A stretch of 64,000 nucleotides of DNA from Pyxidicoccus parkwaysis (GTDB lineage: Bacteria; Myxococcota; Myxococcia; Myxococcales; Myxococcaceae): assembly GCF_017301735.1 (NCBI RefSeq), contig NZ_CP071090.1, forward strand, positions 10,592,001-10,656,000, given 5' to 3'. A program made the position numbers and the translations under genes. Shown one piece after another: positions 42,701 to 50,502 of the stretch (position 1 is the first letter of the stretch; the number at the start of each line of letters is the position of its first letter). Under the pieces are notes generated by a model. That model worked only from the letters and a program-made list of their open reading frames with translations, was not told where the DNA came from and did no database searches.

Positions 42701-42762
42701 AGACCCGCGAGGCAAAGAAAGGATGTGCTCCGAGCCTGCGAGTACCGGCAAAGCCACTTCAT
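39712..42762 (-). CDS. Subtilisin-like serine protease with MYXO-CTERM-like tail
   Basis: Secreted S8 peptidase of 1016 aa. The signal ends in a lipobox-like VPGC (C30). A propeptide (about 50-125) is followed by the catalytic domain with D176 (VIDSG), H233 (GHGTHVAGT), N302/N303 (ATNNSWGGG) and S403 (GTSMAAPH). Several Ig-like/PKD-like domains occupy residues 440-960. The C-terminus GCSTTGG, a hydrophobic stretch (PAAAVLLGFVL) and RRR is a MYXO-CTERM-type sorting signal (C987). The start at 42762 has GAGAG upstream. It should be a surface-anchored protease processed by a myxosortase-like enzyme. Confidence 0.9.
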   Translation of the reverse strand: MKWLCRYSQARSTSFLCLAGLLAGAVVPGCSERANPPPPSTTAQPPAERPAYVEGEVLVRFRDGVQAMEQDASSVVKGARVAYRFRQLTGLQHVKLPEGLGVEQALALYRANPRVAYAEPNYLYTLDALPADSRFRELWGLNNTGQTLGTVDADLNAPEAWALTEGSEADVVAVIDSGVDFKHPDLAANMWVNPGEVPGNGVDDDGNGYIDDVHGIDATDAARTKPPMDEYGHGTHVAGTIAARAGNGLGVVGVSPRTKILACKTGGADGSISGDAVIRCLDYLVDLKTRARHPVNVIATNNSWGGGLPSQALQDGITRHLRAGILFVCSAGNDGKNLDLDNYTSFPAEYVFPNILTVGASDPSDHRASFSNYGRQKVDVFAPGVSILSTVPGGGYAVYEGTSMAAPHVTGLVALLHAQAPERDWRALRNLVLSGGQEVPALKNLSVSGRRIRAVDTGGVGSLSCAGQTLVKRLEPSSEVLRARMEYWTKYEEQLTFAALNIRCGEAAGPVTIQLSVAPWSLTLLDDGQGPDLAAGDGIATAAWEPSGDGPVTVTFPGEDSFIVHPRYSWDLAISGGGAFWMPEYNDVANFEVKFLGYGAPAPWTVQWDADYDGRFDVDGSSTVLATGSPTDEVLSRTWFAPANPEATTVAVRIIDANGNPSPIRQLAPEYTLQHASPVQLSADVVVPQVRHPVAFNVTFIAPRRSPPWFVDWDFDYDGKDFHATARDTITTPEIEGITQSLARTTRAHAFTDSGAHRVAMRITDFKGHTSAVNTWGAVVVCGTPIILGVDVEGSQKTEPVTASLRVRAEPGCEPILRYHWDFDGDGQFDAVTSEPSVQHVYTDNPTGQSSQRALVRVEADTGSFDKAFEVPIENASPVVEPIPEQQVTSLEEMTYQAQVSDPGGAGDALGITLEDAPAWVRVNETGLLSWTAPREWAKGETRLTFDLVVSDDEGVRVYIPVTLVPAYRRSSPPTDNPSGEQPDEGCSTTGGTFPAAAVLLGFVLRTGRRRVRGAQ

Positions 42763-43017
42763 GAAGGTTTCTCTCGAGTGGAGGCGGCCGGCCCGCCTCC
42801 CAAACAGACATGCAGCCCGGAATGCGGGGCTCCGGCGATGATTCCCGGGATTGTGAGTCATTGCAACCCGATGTCTCCCATTGCCCTCCTTTCAGGCAGG
42901 CATCCGCCCGTGCCGCCGTGGGGAGCTTGGTGGGCAACCCATGCGCCCCGACATTGAGCCTCGTGGCGGTATGCCGGCGTGGGGCTCTTCCCCGCGTCCT
43001 TCGACGAGGAGCGCATC

Positions 43018-43314
43018 ATGCCCAACCGGAAGTACGACCCCCTGAAGGGCGGGAAGGAAGCACCCACCAAGCCTCCCTATGCGAAGGACCGCGTGGAGGG
43101 AGGCCTGGAGGCAGATGACACGCTGCCGCTCTACTCCGCGGACTCCATCCACGCGACGAGCGAGCAGAAGTTCGCGCTCGACAGTGACGGCCCCGTCGGC
43201 GGCGACGTGCCCGACATCCGCAGCCCCATCGACGAGGCGGACGAGCTGGAGCGCGAACGCCAGGGCCGCGAGCGGGCCGAGCGGCGCACCGCTGGCCAGG
43301 GCGAAGAGGACTAG
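43018..43314 (+). CDS. Small hypothetical charged protein
   Basis: Product of 98 aa, hydrophilic, Asp/Glu/Arg-rich, without signal peptide or Cys; probably disordered. The family is not recognised. Segments include RKYDPLKGGKEAPTKPPY and a Glu/Arg-rich end (DELERERQGRERAERR). The start at 43018 has GAGGAG about 7 nt upstream; the frame could start 13 codons earlier. It is divergent from the subtilisin and ends at a double hairpin. Confidence 0.65.
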   Translation: MPNRKYDPLKGGKEAPTKPPYAKDRVEGGLEADDTLPLYSADSIHATSEQKFALDSDGPVGGDVPDIRSPIDEADELERERQGRERAERRTAGQGEED

Positions 43315-43328
43315 CTGAGAAAAACGAA

Positions 43329-43408
43329 GCCGGGGCCCGCGCATGCTCGCGAGCCCCGGCGTGGCACTCAACGAAGCACCGGGGCCCGTGTCACTTCGCG
43401 AGCCCCGG
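43329..43408. terminator. Twin hairpins between convergent genes
   Basis: Hairpin 1: GCCGGGGC (43329-43336) with GCCCCGGC (43353-43360). Hairpin 2: CCGGGGC (43379-43385) with GCCCCGG (43402-43408). The two are similar in sequence, about 50 bp apart, and lie between the small charged gene and the convergent M16 gene, so they could act in both directions. Confidence 0.7.
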
Positions 43409-43432
43409 CCGTGAAACGGAGCGGCGGGCCGC

Positions 43433-44956
43433 CTACTTCGCGGCCGCCGGCGTGGGAGCCGCGTCCGGCTCTACCGGCGTCAGCTTGCCCAGGTTGAGCG
43501 GGCTCACCTGCTCCTGGATGGTGGACGGGTCTCCCACGAGGACAATCTGCATCGCGTCCGGCGCGAGGTAGAGCTCGGCCACGCGCTGCACCTCGGCGGA
43601 GGTGGCGTCGCGCAGGCCTTCCACCGAGCGCTCCAGCTCATTCAGCGGGCGGCGCTTGAAGTAGATGGACGCGGCGGTGGCGCCCAGGCCCTCGATGGTC
43701 TCGAAGCCTCCGGGGATGGCGCGGATGAGGCCCTCGCGCGCGGACTCCAATTCCTTCGACGTAATGGGCCGCTCCTTCAGGCCGGCCAGCTCCTTCACCA
43801 GCTCCGTGAGGGCGGGGCCCGTCACGTCCTGGCGCACGGCCGTGTACGAGAGCAGCGGCCCCACGCCCAGGCGCGTGTCCATGAACGCGCCCGCGCCGTA
43901 GCTGTAGCCCTTCGCCTCACGCAGGTTCATGTTGAGCCGGCTGCCGAAGAAGCCGCCGTACACGGTGGTGGCCAGTTCCAGCGCGTACTCGTCCGGGTGG
44001 CCCGCGGCGAGGCCGGGGCGGCCCACCAGCATCACCGTCTGCGCCAGCTCGGGCTTGGGCACCACGTACACGTTCTGCCGCGGCGGCGCGGCGGGAGTGG
44101 GCGGAGCCGGAGGCGGCGTGCCCGGGCCCTTCCAGTTGCCCAGGTGCTTCTTCGCCAGCGCCACCGCCTCGTCCAGGGTGATGTCACCCGTGAGGATGAG
44201 CGCGGCGGCCTTGGGGCCTGAGTGCTTCTGGTAGAAGCCCTTCGCGTCCGCCAGCGTGAGCGCCTGCACCGTCTGCGGCACGCCGTCCGCCATGTGCGCG
44301 TACGGGTGGTCGTCGCTGAAGATGGCGCTCAGGGCCGCGAGCTGCGCGAGCACGATGGGCGAGCTGAGCTGACGGACCAAATCGCGGAGCTGCTGATTCT
44401 TCCGCCGATCGAAGACCTTCGCGTCGAACGTGGGCCGCATCACCACGTCCGCCAGCAGCGCGAGCGCGGGGTCCACGTTGCGCTTCAGCACGCGCACGCC
44501 CACCTCGGCGCCGTCCGCGTGCACGTCCATGGCGGGGGACACGCCCAGGTCCGCGAAGGCGTTGTCCAGCGCCACCGTGTCCCGCTTGCCCGCGCCCTCC
44601 AGCAGCATGCGGTAGGACAGCTCGGCGAGGCCCCCCTTGCCCTTCGGGTCCTGCGCCGAGCCCGCGGCGAAGGCCACGCCCGCGAACACGAGCGGCAGTT
44701 CCTTGCGCGTGCTCACCAGCACGGTGAGGCCGTTGTCCAGCGTCGCGCGCTGGAAGGTGGGCAGCACCAATTCGGGCGGCTTGCCGGGCTCGGGCGGCTT
44801 GTCGCGGAAGGCCTCGGGGTCCTCGGGCTTCGGCGCGGGCTTCTCGGCCGGGGCCGCTCCCAGCGCGGGCGACTCCGGGCTGGGCGGCGGAGGCTTCGGG
44901 TTACTGGCGCAGGCGGCCAGCGTGGAGACGAGCAGTGCGGAGAGGAGGCGACGCAT
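43433..44956 (-). CDS. M16 peptidase-like lipoprotein, zinc motif lost
   Basis: Product of 507 aa. The signal has lipobox LAAC (C16-17). The M16 (insulinase/pitrilysin) fold is recognisable by its start LDNGLTVLVSTRKELPLV, the GVAFAAGSAQDPKGKGGLAEL segment and the C-terminal REAKGYSYGAGAFMD. In place of the zinc motif HxxEH this region reads GLAELSYRM, so the protein is likely non-catalytic, as in M16 beta subunits. The start at 44956 is chosen because it overlaps the stop of the upstream gene (TGATG) and has AAGGAG 8 nt before it; a GTG 3 nt earlier is possible. It likely pairs with the active subunit. Confidence 0.88.
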   Translation of the reverse strand: MRRLLSALLVSTLAACASNPKPPPPSPESPALGAAPAEKPAPKPEDPEAFRDKPPEPGKPPELVLPTFQRATLDNGLTVLVSTRKELPLVFAGVAFAAGSAQDPKGKGGLAELSYRMLLEGAGKRDTVALDNAFADLGVSPAMDVHADGAEVGVRVLKRNVDPALALLADVVMRPTFDAKVFDRRKNQQLRDLVRQLSSPIVLAQLAALSAIFSDDHPYAHMADGVPQTVQALTLADAKGFYQKHSGPKAAALILTGDITLDEAVALAKKHLGNWKGPGTPPPAPPTPAAPPRQNVYVVPKPELAQTVMLVGRPGLAAGHPDEYALELATTVYGGFFGSRLNMNLREAKGYSYGAGAFMDTRLGVGPLLSYTAVRQDVTGPALTELVKELAGLKERPITSKELESAREGLIRAIPGGFETIEGLGATAASIYFKRRPLNELERSVEGLRDATSAEVQRVAELYLAPDAMQIVLVGDPSTIQEQVSPLNLGKLTPVEPDAAPTPAAAK

Positions 44957-46392
44957 CACTTGCGCTCCTTCTGTTCAGAGGGGGGCTGCTGGCGTGCCGG
45001 CGGCACGGCGTGGAGGATGACGCGCGCGTTGGGGTTCAGCGTGTCGCGCGCGAACTGCTTCACGGACTCGGGCGTCACCTTCTCGTAGCGGGCCAGGTCC
45101 TTCGCCACGTAGCCCGGGTCGCCGACGAAGTGGTTGTAGCTCTGGAGCACGTCCGCCTTGCCGCCGGAGCCGCCCACGGCCTGCAGGCCCGCGAGCATGC
45201 GCGTGTCGTAGCGCGTGCGGGCGCGGTCGATTTCCTCCTGCGTGATTCCCTTCTTCCGCACCTCGTCGAGGACGGCGTCCACCTCCTTCAGCAGCGTGTC
45301 GGTGGAGACGCCGGGGGCGGCCACCACGTCCACCGTGAAGACGGACTGCCCGCCCTGGCTCTGCTGCGAGGCGCTGACGCTCTGCGCGAGCTGCTTCTCC
45401 AGCACCAGCCGGCGGTAGAGGCGGCTCGCCTTGCCGGTGGACAGCGCGGTGGCCAGCACGTCCGCGGTGGCGTCACCCTCCTCCAGGTACGCCGGCGTGA
45501 GCCACTGGATGGACAGAAGCGGGAGCTTGGCCACGTGCTCCTCCTCGCGGATGACCACGGGCGAGGTGAGCTTCACCGGAGCGACGTCCGGGCGCGCCGG
45601 CTTCGGGTGGCTGGGCAACGAGCCGAAGTACTTCTCCACCAGCGCCTTCGTCTTCTCGACGTCGAAGTCACCGACGATGGTGAGCGTCGCGTTGGAGGGC
45701 GCGTACCACTGGCGGAAGAAGCCCTTCACGTCGTCCACGGTGGCGGCGTTCAGGTCCGCCATCGAGCCGATGACGTCGCCGTGGTACGGGTGCGGCAGCG
45801 GGAAGAGCGCGTGCCAGGCCTTCTCGCGCGCCACGCCGTACGGGGCCGTCTCGGTGCCCTCGCGGCGCTCGTTCTTCACCACCTCGCGCTGCGTGTCGAG
45901 CTTCTCCTGGGTGAGGGCGTCCAGCAGGAAGCCCATGCGGTCGCTCTCCAGCCACAGCGCCGTCTCCAGGTGATTGCTGGGGACTGTCTCGAAGTAGTTG
46001 GTGCGGTCGAAGCTGGTGGTGCCGTTGAGGTCCGTGCCACCAATCTGCTCGAGCAGGGAGATGTGCACGTCATCGGCCACGTGCTTCGAGCCCTGGAACA
46101 TCATGTGCTCGAAGAGGTGCGCGAAGCCGGTGCGGCCGGGCTGCTCGTTGTACGCGCCGACGTGGTACCAGACGTTGACCGCGACGATGGGCAGCTTGCG
46201 GTCGACGGAGAGAATCACCTCCAGCCCATTGGGCAGGGTGTACTTCTCGTAGGGAATGGCGAGCGCTTCGCGTCCAGCCGCGGGCTTCGCCTCCTTGGGG
46301 TTTTGGGCGAGCGCCGGTAGCCCGATGATGACGAGGGCTGCGGCGACGAGGGCCTTCATTCGAAACAAGGTGCCTCCGGGTCTCGATGCCAT
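44956..46392 (-). CDS. M16 zinc peptidase, catalytic subunit
   Basis: Product of 478 aa with an N-terminal export signal (LVAAALVIIGLPALAQ). The zinc motif is intact: H92-L-F-E95-H96 in FAHLFEHMMFQG, with E175 (VVKNERRE) as the probable third ligand. The N-terminal YTLPNGLEVILSVDRKLPIVAV and the R/Y motif ASRLYRRLV fit M16B. It should degrade peptides in the periplasm. The start at 46392 has AGGTGAG close upstream; ATG at 46359 gives a shorter signal and cannot be excluded. It precedes and overlaps the gene for the inactive partner, a usual M16 pair. Confidence 0.92.
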   Translation of the reverse strand: MASRPGGTLFRMKALVAAALVIIGLPALAQNPKEAKPAAGREALAIPYEKYTLPNGLEVILSVDRKLPIVAVNVWYHVGAYNEQPGRTGFAHLFEHMMFQGSKHVADDVHISLLEQIGGTDLNGTTSFDRTNYFETVPSNHLETALWLESDRMGFLLDALTQEKLDTQREVVKNERREGTETAPYGVAREKAWHALFPLPHPYHGDVIGSMADLNAATVDDVKGFFRQWYAPSNATLTIVGDFDVEKTKALVEKYFGSLPSHPKPARPDVAPVKLTSPVVIREEEHVAKLPLLSIQWLTPAYLEEGDATADVLATALSTGKASRLYRRLVLEKQLAQSVSASQQSQGGQSVFTVDVVAAPGVSTDTLLKEVDAVLDEVRKKGITQEEIDRARTRYDTRMLAGLQAVGGSGGKADVLQSYNHFVGDPGYVAKDLARYEKVTPESVKQFARDTLNPNARVILHAVPPARQQPPSEQKERK

Positions 46393-46492
46393 GGACTCAC
46401 CTGCAGCGCTTAGCACGTGAGCCCGGCCCCCCGGGTAGGGAATGAGGATGGGAATAGAGGGCACCGTCAGGTGGTTGGCGCCCCCTTCCCTC

Positions 46493-49400
46493 TCAGTGTC
46501 CCCGGGCTTCGCGCTCGGCGCGGTACGCGTCGATGGTCAGGTTGCGGACCTTGGAGCTTCGCCCTGCCTCGTTGTGGACGAAGCCCACGCTGGAGACATA
46601 CGGCTCGATGACGCGAATCTTCTGCAGCGGCGTGACGATGAGCAATTGCAGGTTGAGCCGCCGGAAGAGCTCCAGCCCGTAGGACGCGGACTCGTCCGAG
46701 CCGCGCCCGAAGGCCTCGTCGATGACGACGAAGCGGAACGAGCGTGAGCGCGTCTCGCCCCACTCCAGGCCGAACTGGTACGCGAGGCTGGCCGCCAGCA
46801 CCGTGTACGCGAGCTTCTCCTTCTGCCCGCCGGACTTGCCGCCCGAGTCCGTGTAGTGCTCGTGCTCGCGGTCATCCTCACGCCAGCGCTCCGAGGCGGA
46901 GAAGCTGAACCAGTTGCGCACGTCCGTCACCCGCCGGGTCCAGCGCGCATCCGCCTCCGCGCTGCCCTCGCGTCCCCGGAAGCGCTCGATGATGCGCTTC
47001 ACCTCCAGGAACTTCTTCTCCGAGTACGCGTCGTCCTCAGGTGCTGACAGTGTGTTCTCCGTGCACGCGCGCAGCTCCGCCTGGAACTCGCGCACGTCGG
47101 CGTCCACGCTGGGGGACGCCTCGAGGACGATGTACCGCCCCGCGTTGTAGTCGATGGCGCGCAGCGAGCGGTTGATGGTGTCGATGCGCTCGCGGATGTC
47201 CTGGCGCTCGCGGAGGAGCTGACCCTGGAAGTTCACCACCTCGCGAATGGTGTTCTCCGTGAGCAGGCTCTTGAAGCGCGTCTCGAAGCGCGGCAGGTCA
47301 TCCGTGCGCAGTGCCTTCAACATGGCCGAGTACTCAGCCGCCGCGTCGAGGCTCGCGTCCACTTCCTGTGTCTCCAGGGGGAAGTCCGCGCGGTACGTCT
47401 GCATGGCGCGGATGATGGCCTCGCGCCCGCGCTCCATCTTCCGGCCCTCGCCGTCGATGCGGCGTTGCAATTCTTCACGGAGTTGCCGCTCACGCTCGTC
47501 GCTCGCGTCCGTCTCCAGCGTGGCGCCGCCCGTCACCTCGGCGTACAGCGCCTCCACGCGCGGGTAGCATGCGCGCGACTCCTCCGTGGCCTCCTGCAAA
47601 GCCTTCTCGTACGAGGCCAGCGCCTTGCGCGCGGACTCCTCCTGCACCTCCAGGCGGGCCTGGCGCTTCTCCACCTCCTTCAGCTTCGCCTCCGCGCGCT
47701 CCAGGGCGCGCTCCTGCTTCGCGAGCTGCCCTTCCAGCGTGTGGAGCACGTCGGAAGCGGACTCCAATTCACGCAGTCCTTCCTCCAGGCGCTGGAGGTC
47801 CGCGGCCACGGGCTTCCAGTCCAGCTCACGGAAGGCATCGAACACGGCGAGCTGGCTGAGCAGCTCACGCCGTCCCTGCAGGCCCTTGCGTCGCGACTCC
47901 AACTCCAGGGCGCGCGCGGTGACGTCGTTGAGCCGGGCCTCCAGCGACCGGGCCTCCGCTTCGAGCGCCGCGCGCTTCTGCTCGTTCGTCCACCCGAGCA
48001 CGTAGCGCGAGCGGTCATCCAGCCGGAAGCGGTCATCCTTCTCGTGCTGCTCACCGCCGCGCTTCAACTGACCGGAGCGCGTGAGGGCCTGACGCTCGCG
48101 CCGGAACTGCTCCAGCGTGTCGCAGCATGCGTAGTCGAAGCGACGCGCCAGCTCTGCCTCCAGCCACCGGTACATGCCGGAGTCCGGCTTGATGGCCAGC
48201 TTGCGCAGCAGCGAATTCGGCTGGAGCTGCGGCACCCGCGCCGAGGACTCCTCCTTCACGCGGTAGTAGACGAGCCGCCCATCCAGGTGCGTGCGCTCCA
48301 CCCACTGAGCGACCTTCGAGTAGCACGCGTCCGACACGAGCAGCGACGTGCCGAAGCCATGCAGCACGCGTTCGATGGCGCCCTCCCAGTCGCGCTCCTC
48401 CTCGCGCACCTGCAACAGCTCACCCGCGAAGGGCAGGGCCTCCGCGTCCAGGCCCAGCTCTGCGCACATGCGCTCGCGCAGCGCGAGCATGCGAGACGGC
48501 AGGTTGGAGCGGCGCCGGCGCAGCGACTCCAGCTCGGCCTTCATCTCCTCGTGCTTCTTCCCCAGCCCGCGCAGCTCCACGCCCACGTCGGTGAGCGCGG
48601 CCTGTGTCTTCGCCTGCTCACCCTCCCTTTCCGCGAGCAGCGTCTGAATCGCGCGCGTGTTGGCCAGGAAGATGTCCGCGTCCGCCGCCGCCGGCAGCCC
48701 CGCCGCCGTGGCGAGCTGCGCGTACCGCTCCGCCTTCTGGAAGCGCGCCTCGCGCTGACGCCGCCGCTGCGCGAGGTCCGCCTTCACCGTCTCCAGCCGC
48801 GAGCCGCCATTCGCGGCGATGGCCTGCTTCAGCCTGTCCCGCTCCGTGCTCTGCCGGCGACGCTCCTCCACCCACTCACCGGCCTCCAGGCGCGCCTGCT
48901 CGCGCTCCGTGCTCCATCCCGCGAGCTGCGCCTCCACGAGCTTCGCCTTCTGCGCCGCGAACCACGGGCGCAGCGCCTCGCGGCAGCGGCGCAGGGTGGC
49001 CAATTCAGCCGCCAGCGCTTCGTGCTTCTCGCAGTCGCGCACCAGCGGCTCCAGTTGCGCCATCTGCTTCTTCGCCTTGAGCACCGCCTCGTGCGCACGG
49101 TGCAGGTCGTCGAAGTGACCGATGAGCGCCGCGAGCCGCGACTCCACCGCGCGCGGCTGGAGCATGTGCTGCCGCACGAAGTCGGTGAGGTTGCCCACCG
49201 CCTTCATCGACACCGTCTGGTGGAACAGGTCCAACGCCTGCTCGTCCTTGATGCCGAAGCGCCTGCGGAACGCGGCGGCGTACGGGGGGAAGGTGTCGTG
49301 GACCTCGGCCTTCAGTCCCTTGAGGCGCTTTCGCAGCGCGGTGATGTCCGCGCCGAAGCCGGCGAAGTGCTCGGAGATGGAGAGCTTCCCGTCCGCGACG

Positions 49401-49876
49401 ATGTACATGCGTGCGGGCTGTCCTTCCGCCTCGCGCATCCACAGCACCTGGGCCAGGGTGACGTGCTGCTCGTAGCCCTCGTTGTAGAAGTGGCCGAGCA
49501 GCACGGAGTAGCTCGTCCCGTCGCGCAGGAAGATGGGCTTCGCGCCGTGGCCACCGTCACCGCGCTCGGACTTGTACTGGCCGAGCACGTACGAGCGCAG
49601 CGTGCGCTCGCGAGACTCCGCGCCCGCCGCCTTGTTGTACGCGAGCTTCTGCGGCGGCACGAGCAGCGTCACCACGCCGTCCACCAGCGTCGACTTGCCG
49701 GAGCCGATGTCACCGGTGAGCAGCCCGTTGTCGCCGCCGAGCCCCAGGTGCCAGACGCGCTGGTGGAAGGTGCCCCAGTTGTAGGCCTCGAAGCGGTGCA
49801 GCCGGAACCCCGCGCGCGCGTCGGTGGCGCCCAGGTCGAGCAGGTCCGCTTGATTGAAGGAATGGGCGGTGCTCAT
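46493..49876 (-). CDS. jetC: SMC-like ATPase JetC/MksB
   Basis: Condensin-like ATPase of 1127 aa. The head has Walker A GDIGSGKST (55-63), the signature SGGQKEKL (about 1015-1022) and Walker B FVVIDEA (about 1049-1055), separated by long coiled coils with a hinge-like middle. The N-terminus GFRLHRFEAYNWGTFH is typical of JetC/MksB (SbcC-like) of Wadjet/MksBEF. In Wadjet the complex extrudes and recognises small circular DNA. The start at 49876 overlaps the jetB stop by ATGA. It is the last gene of the operon: the next gene downstream is the M16 peptidase, not a JetD nuclease. Confidence 0.9.
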   Translation of the reverse strand: MSTAHSFNQADLLDLGATDARAGFRLHRFEAYNWGTFHQRVWHLGLGGDNGLLTGDIGSGKSTLVDGVVTLLVPPQKLAYNKAAGAESRERTLRSYVLGQYKSERGDGGHGAKPIFLRDGTSYSVLLGHFYNEGYEQHVTLAQVLWMREAEGQPARMYIVADGKLSISEHFAGFGADITALRKRLKGLKAEVHDTFPPYAAAFRRRFGIKDEQALDLFHQTVSMKAVGNLTDFVRQHMLQPRAVESRLAALIGHFDDLHRAHEAVLKAKKQMAQLEPLVRDCEKHEALAAELATLRRCREALRPWFAAQKAKLVEAQLAGWSTEREQARLEAGEWVEERRRQSTERDRLKQAIAANGGSRLETVKADLAQRRRQREARFQKAERYAQLATAAGLPAAADADIFLANTRAIQTLLAEREGEQAKTQAALTDVGVELRGLGKKHEEMKAELESLRRRRSNLPSRMLALRERMCAELGLDAEALPFAGELLQVREEERDWEGAIERVLHGFGTSLLVSDACYSKVAQWVERTHLDGRLVYYRVKEESSARVPQLQPNSLLRKLAIKPDSGMYRWLEAELARRFDYACCDTLEQFRRERQALTRSGQLKRGGEQHEKDDRFRLDDRSRYVLGWTNEQKRAALEAEARSLEARLNDVTARALELESRRKGLQGRRELLSQLAVFDAFRELDWKPVAADLQRLEEGLRELESASDVLHTLEGQLAKQERALERAEAKLKEVEKRQARLEVQEESARKALASYEKALQEATEESRACYPRVEALYAEVTGGATLETDASDERERQLREELQRRIDGEGRKMERGREAIIRAMQTYRADFPLETQEVDASLDAAAEYSAMLKALRTDDLPRFETRFKSLLTENTIREVVNFQGQLLRERQDIRERIDTINRSLRAIDYNAGRYIVLEASPSVDADVREFQAELRACTENTLSAPEDDAYSEKKFLEVKRIIERFRGREGSAEADARWTRRVTDVRNWFSFSASERWREDDREHEHYTDSGGKSGGQKEKLAYTVLAASLAYQFGLEWGETRSRSFRFVVIDEAFGRGSDESASYGLELFRRLNLQLLIVTPLQKIRVIEPYVSSVGFVHNEAGRSSKVRNLTIDAYRAEREARGH

Positions 49877-50502
49877 GACGTGACTCCAGTCACCTCGTTG
49901 AGGTGGGCGAGCAGGTGGGCGCGGTAGTCCGCGAGCTTCTGCTGGAAGGTGTCCAACCACTGCGCGTCGACGAAGGCCTTGAGGATGCGGCGCACTTCGT
50001 AGGCGTCATCCCCGCCGCGCAGCTTGCGGAGGAAACCCAGCTCGATGACTCGCGCGAGGTCCGCCTCCAGCTTGTCCATCAACCGCGCCTCGTTCGTCCC
50101 CTCGGGAAGGAAGAGGCGCACCAGGTCGAAGATTTCATCGCGCCGCAGCACCAGCCGGTGTCCGCCGCCGCTGGCCTCGGACTCGGCGAGCTTCTTGCGC
50201 AACAGCGCGAGCAGCAGGCTCACCCCGTAGCCGAGCTGCCGCCGCGCCACGAGGTGTGGCAGCGCCGCGCCTCCGTCTGAAGACGGTTGCTGGCGCAGGT
50301 ACGCATAGCCCTCGCGCTCGTCGAGCACGAGCTGCAGGCCGAGCACCGCCACGTGGTCGCGCACGCGCGCCTGCACGTTGAGCAGGCCATTCCAGAGGTT
50401 GGCGTCTCCTTCCTGGTACACGGCGCCCTTCATCAAGGCGACCAGCACGAGGGACAGGGAGTCGCAGGAGTCCGAGGGACGGGGAGTGTTGTTGGGAGTC
50501 AT
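49873..50502 (-). CDS. jetB: DUF4194 protein JetB/MksE
   Basis: Small MukE-like subunit of 209 aa. The DUF4194 pattern is visible: DLVRLFLPEG near the middle and LRKLRGGDDAYEVRRILKAF near the C-terminus. It is expected to link the ATPase to the kleisin. The start at 50502 overlaps the jetA stop by ATGA and its stop overlaps the jetC start by ATGA, so all three are coupled in the order A-B-C of Wadjet type I and MksFEB operons. Confidence 0.88.
   Translation of the reverse strand: MTPNNTPRPSDSCDSLSLVLVALMKGAVYQEGDANLWNGLLNVQARVRDHVAVLGLQLVLDEREGYAYLRQQPSSDGGAALPHLVARRQLGYGVSLLLALLRKKLAESEASGGGHRLVLRRDEIFDLVRLFLPEGTNEARLMDKLEADLARVIELGFLRKLRGGDDAYEVRRILKAFVDAQWLDTFQQKLADYRAHLLAHLNEVTGVTS

Noticed and set aside
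47465-49927. 820-codon open frame opposite jetC
   Set aside because: Composition is Leu/Arg/His-rich without motifs; the reverse strand has full SMC motifs, so it is a shadow.
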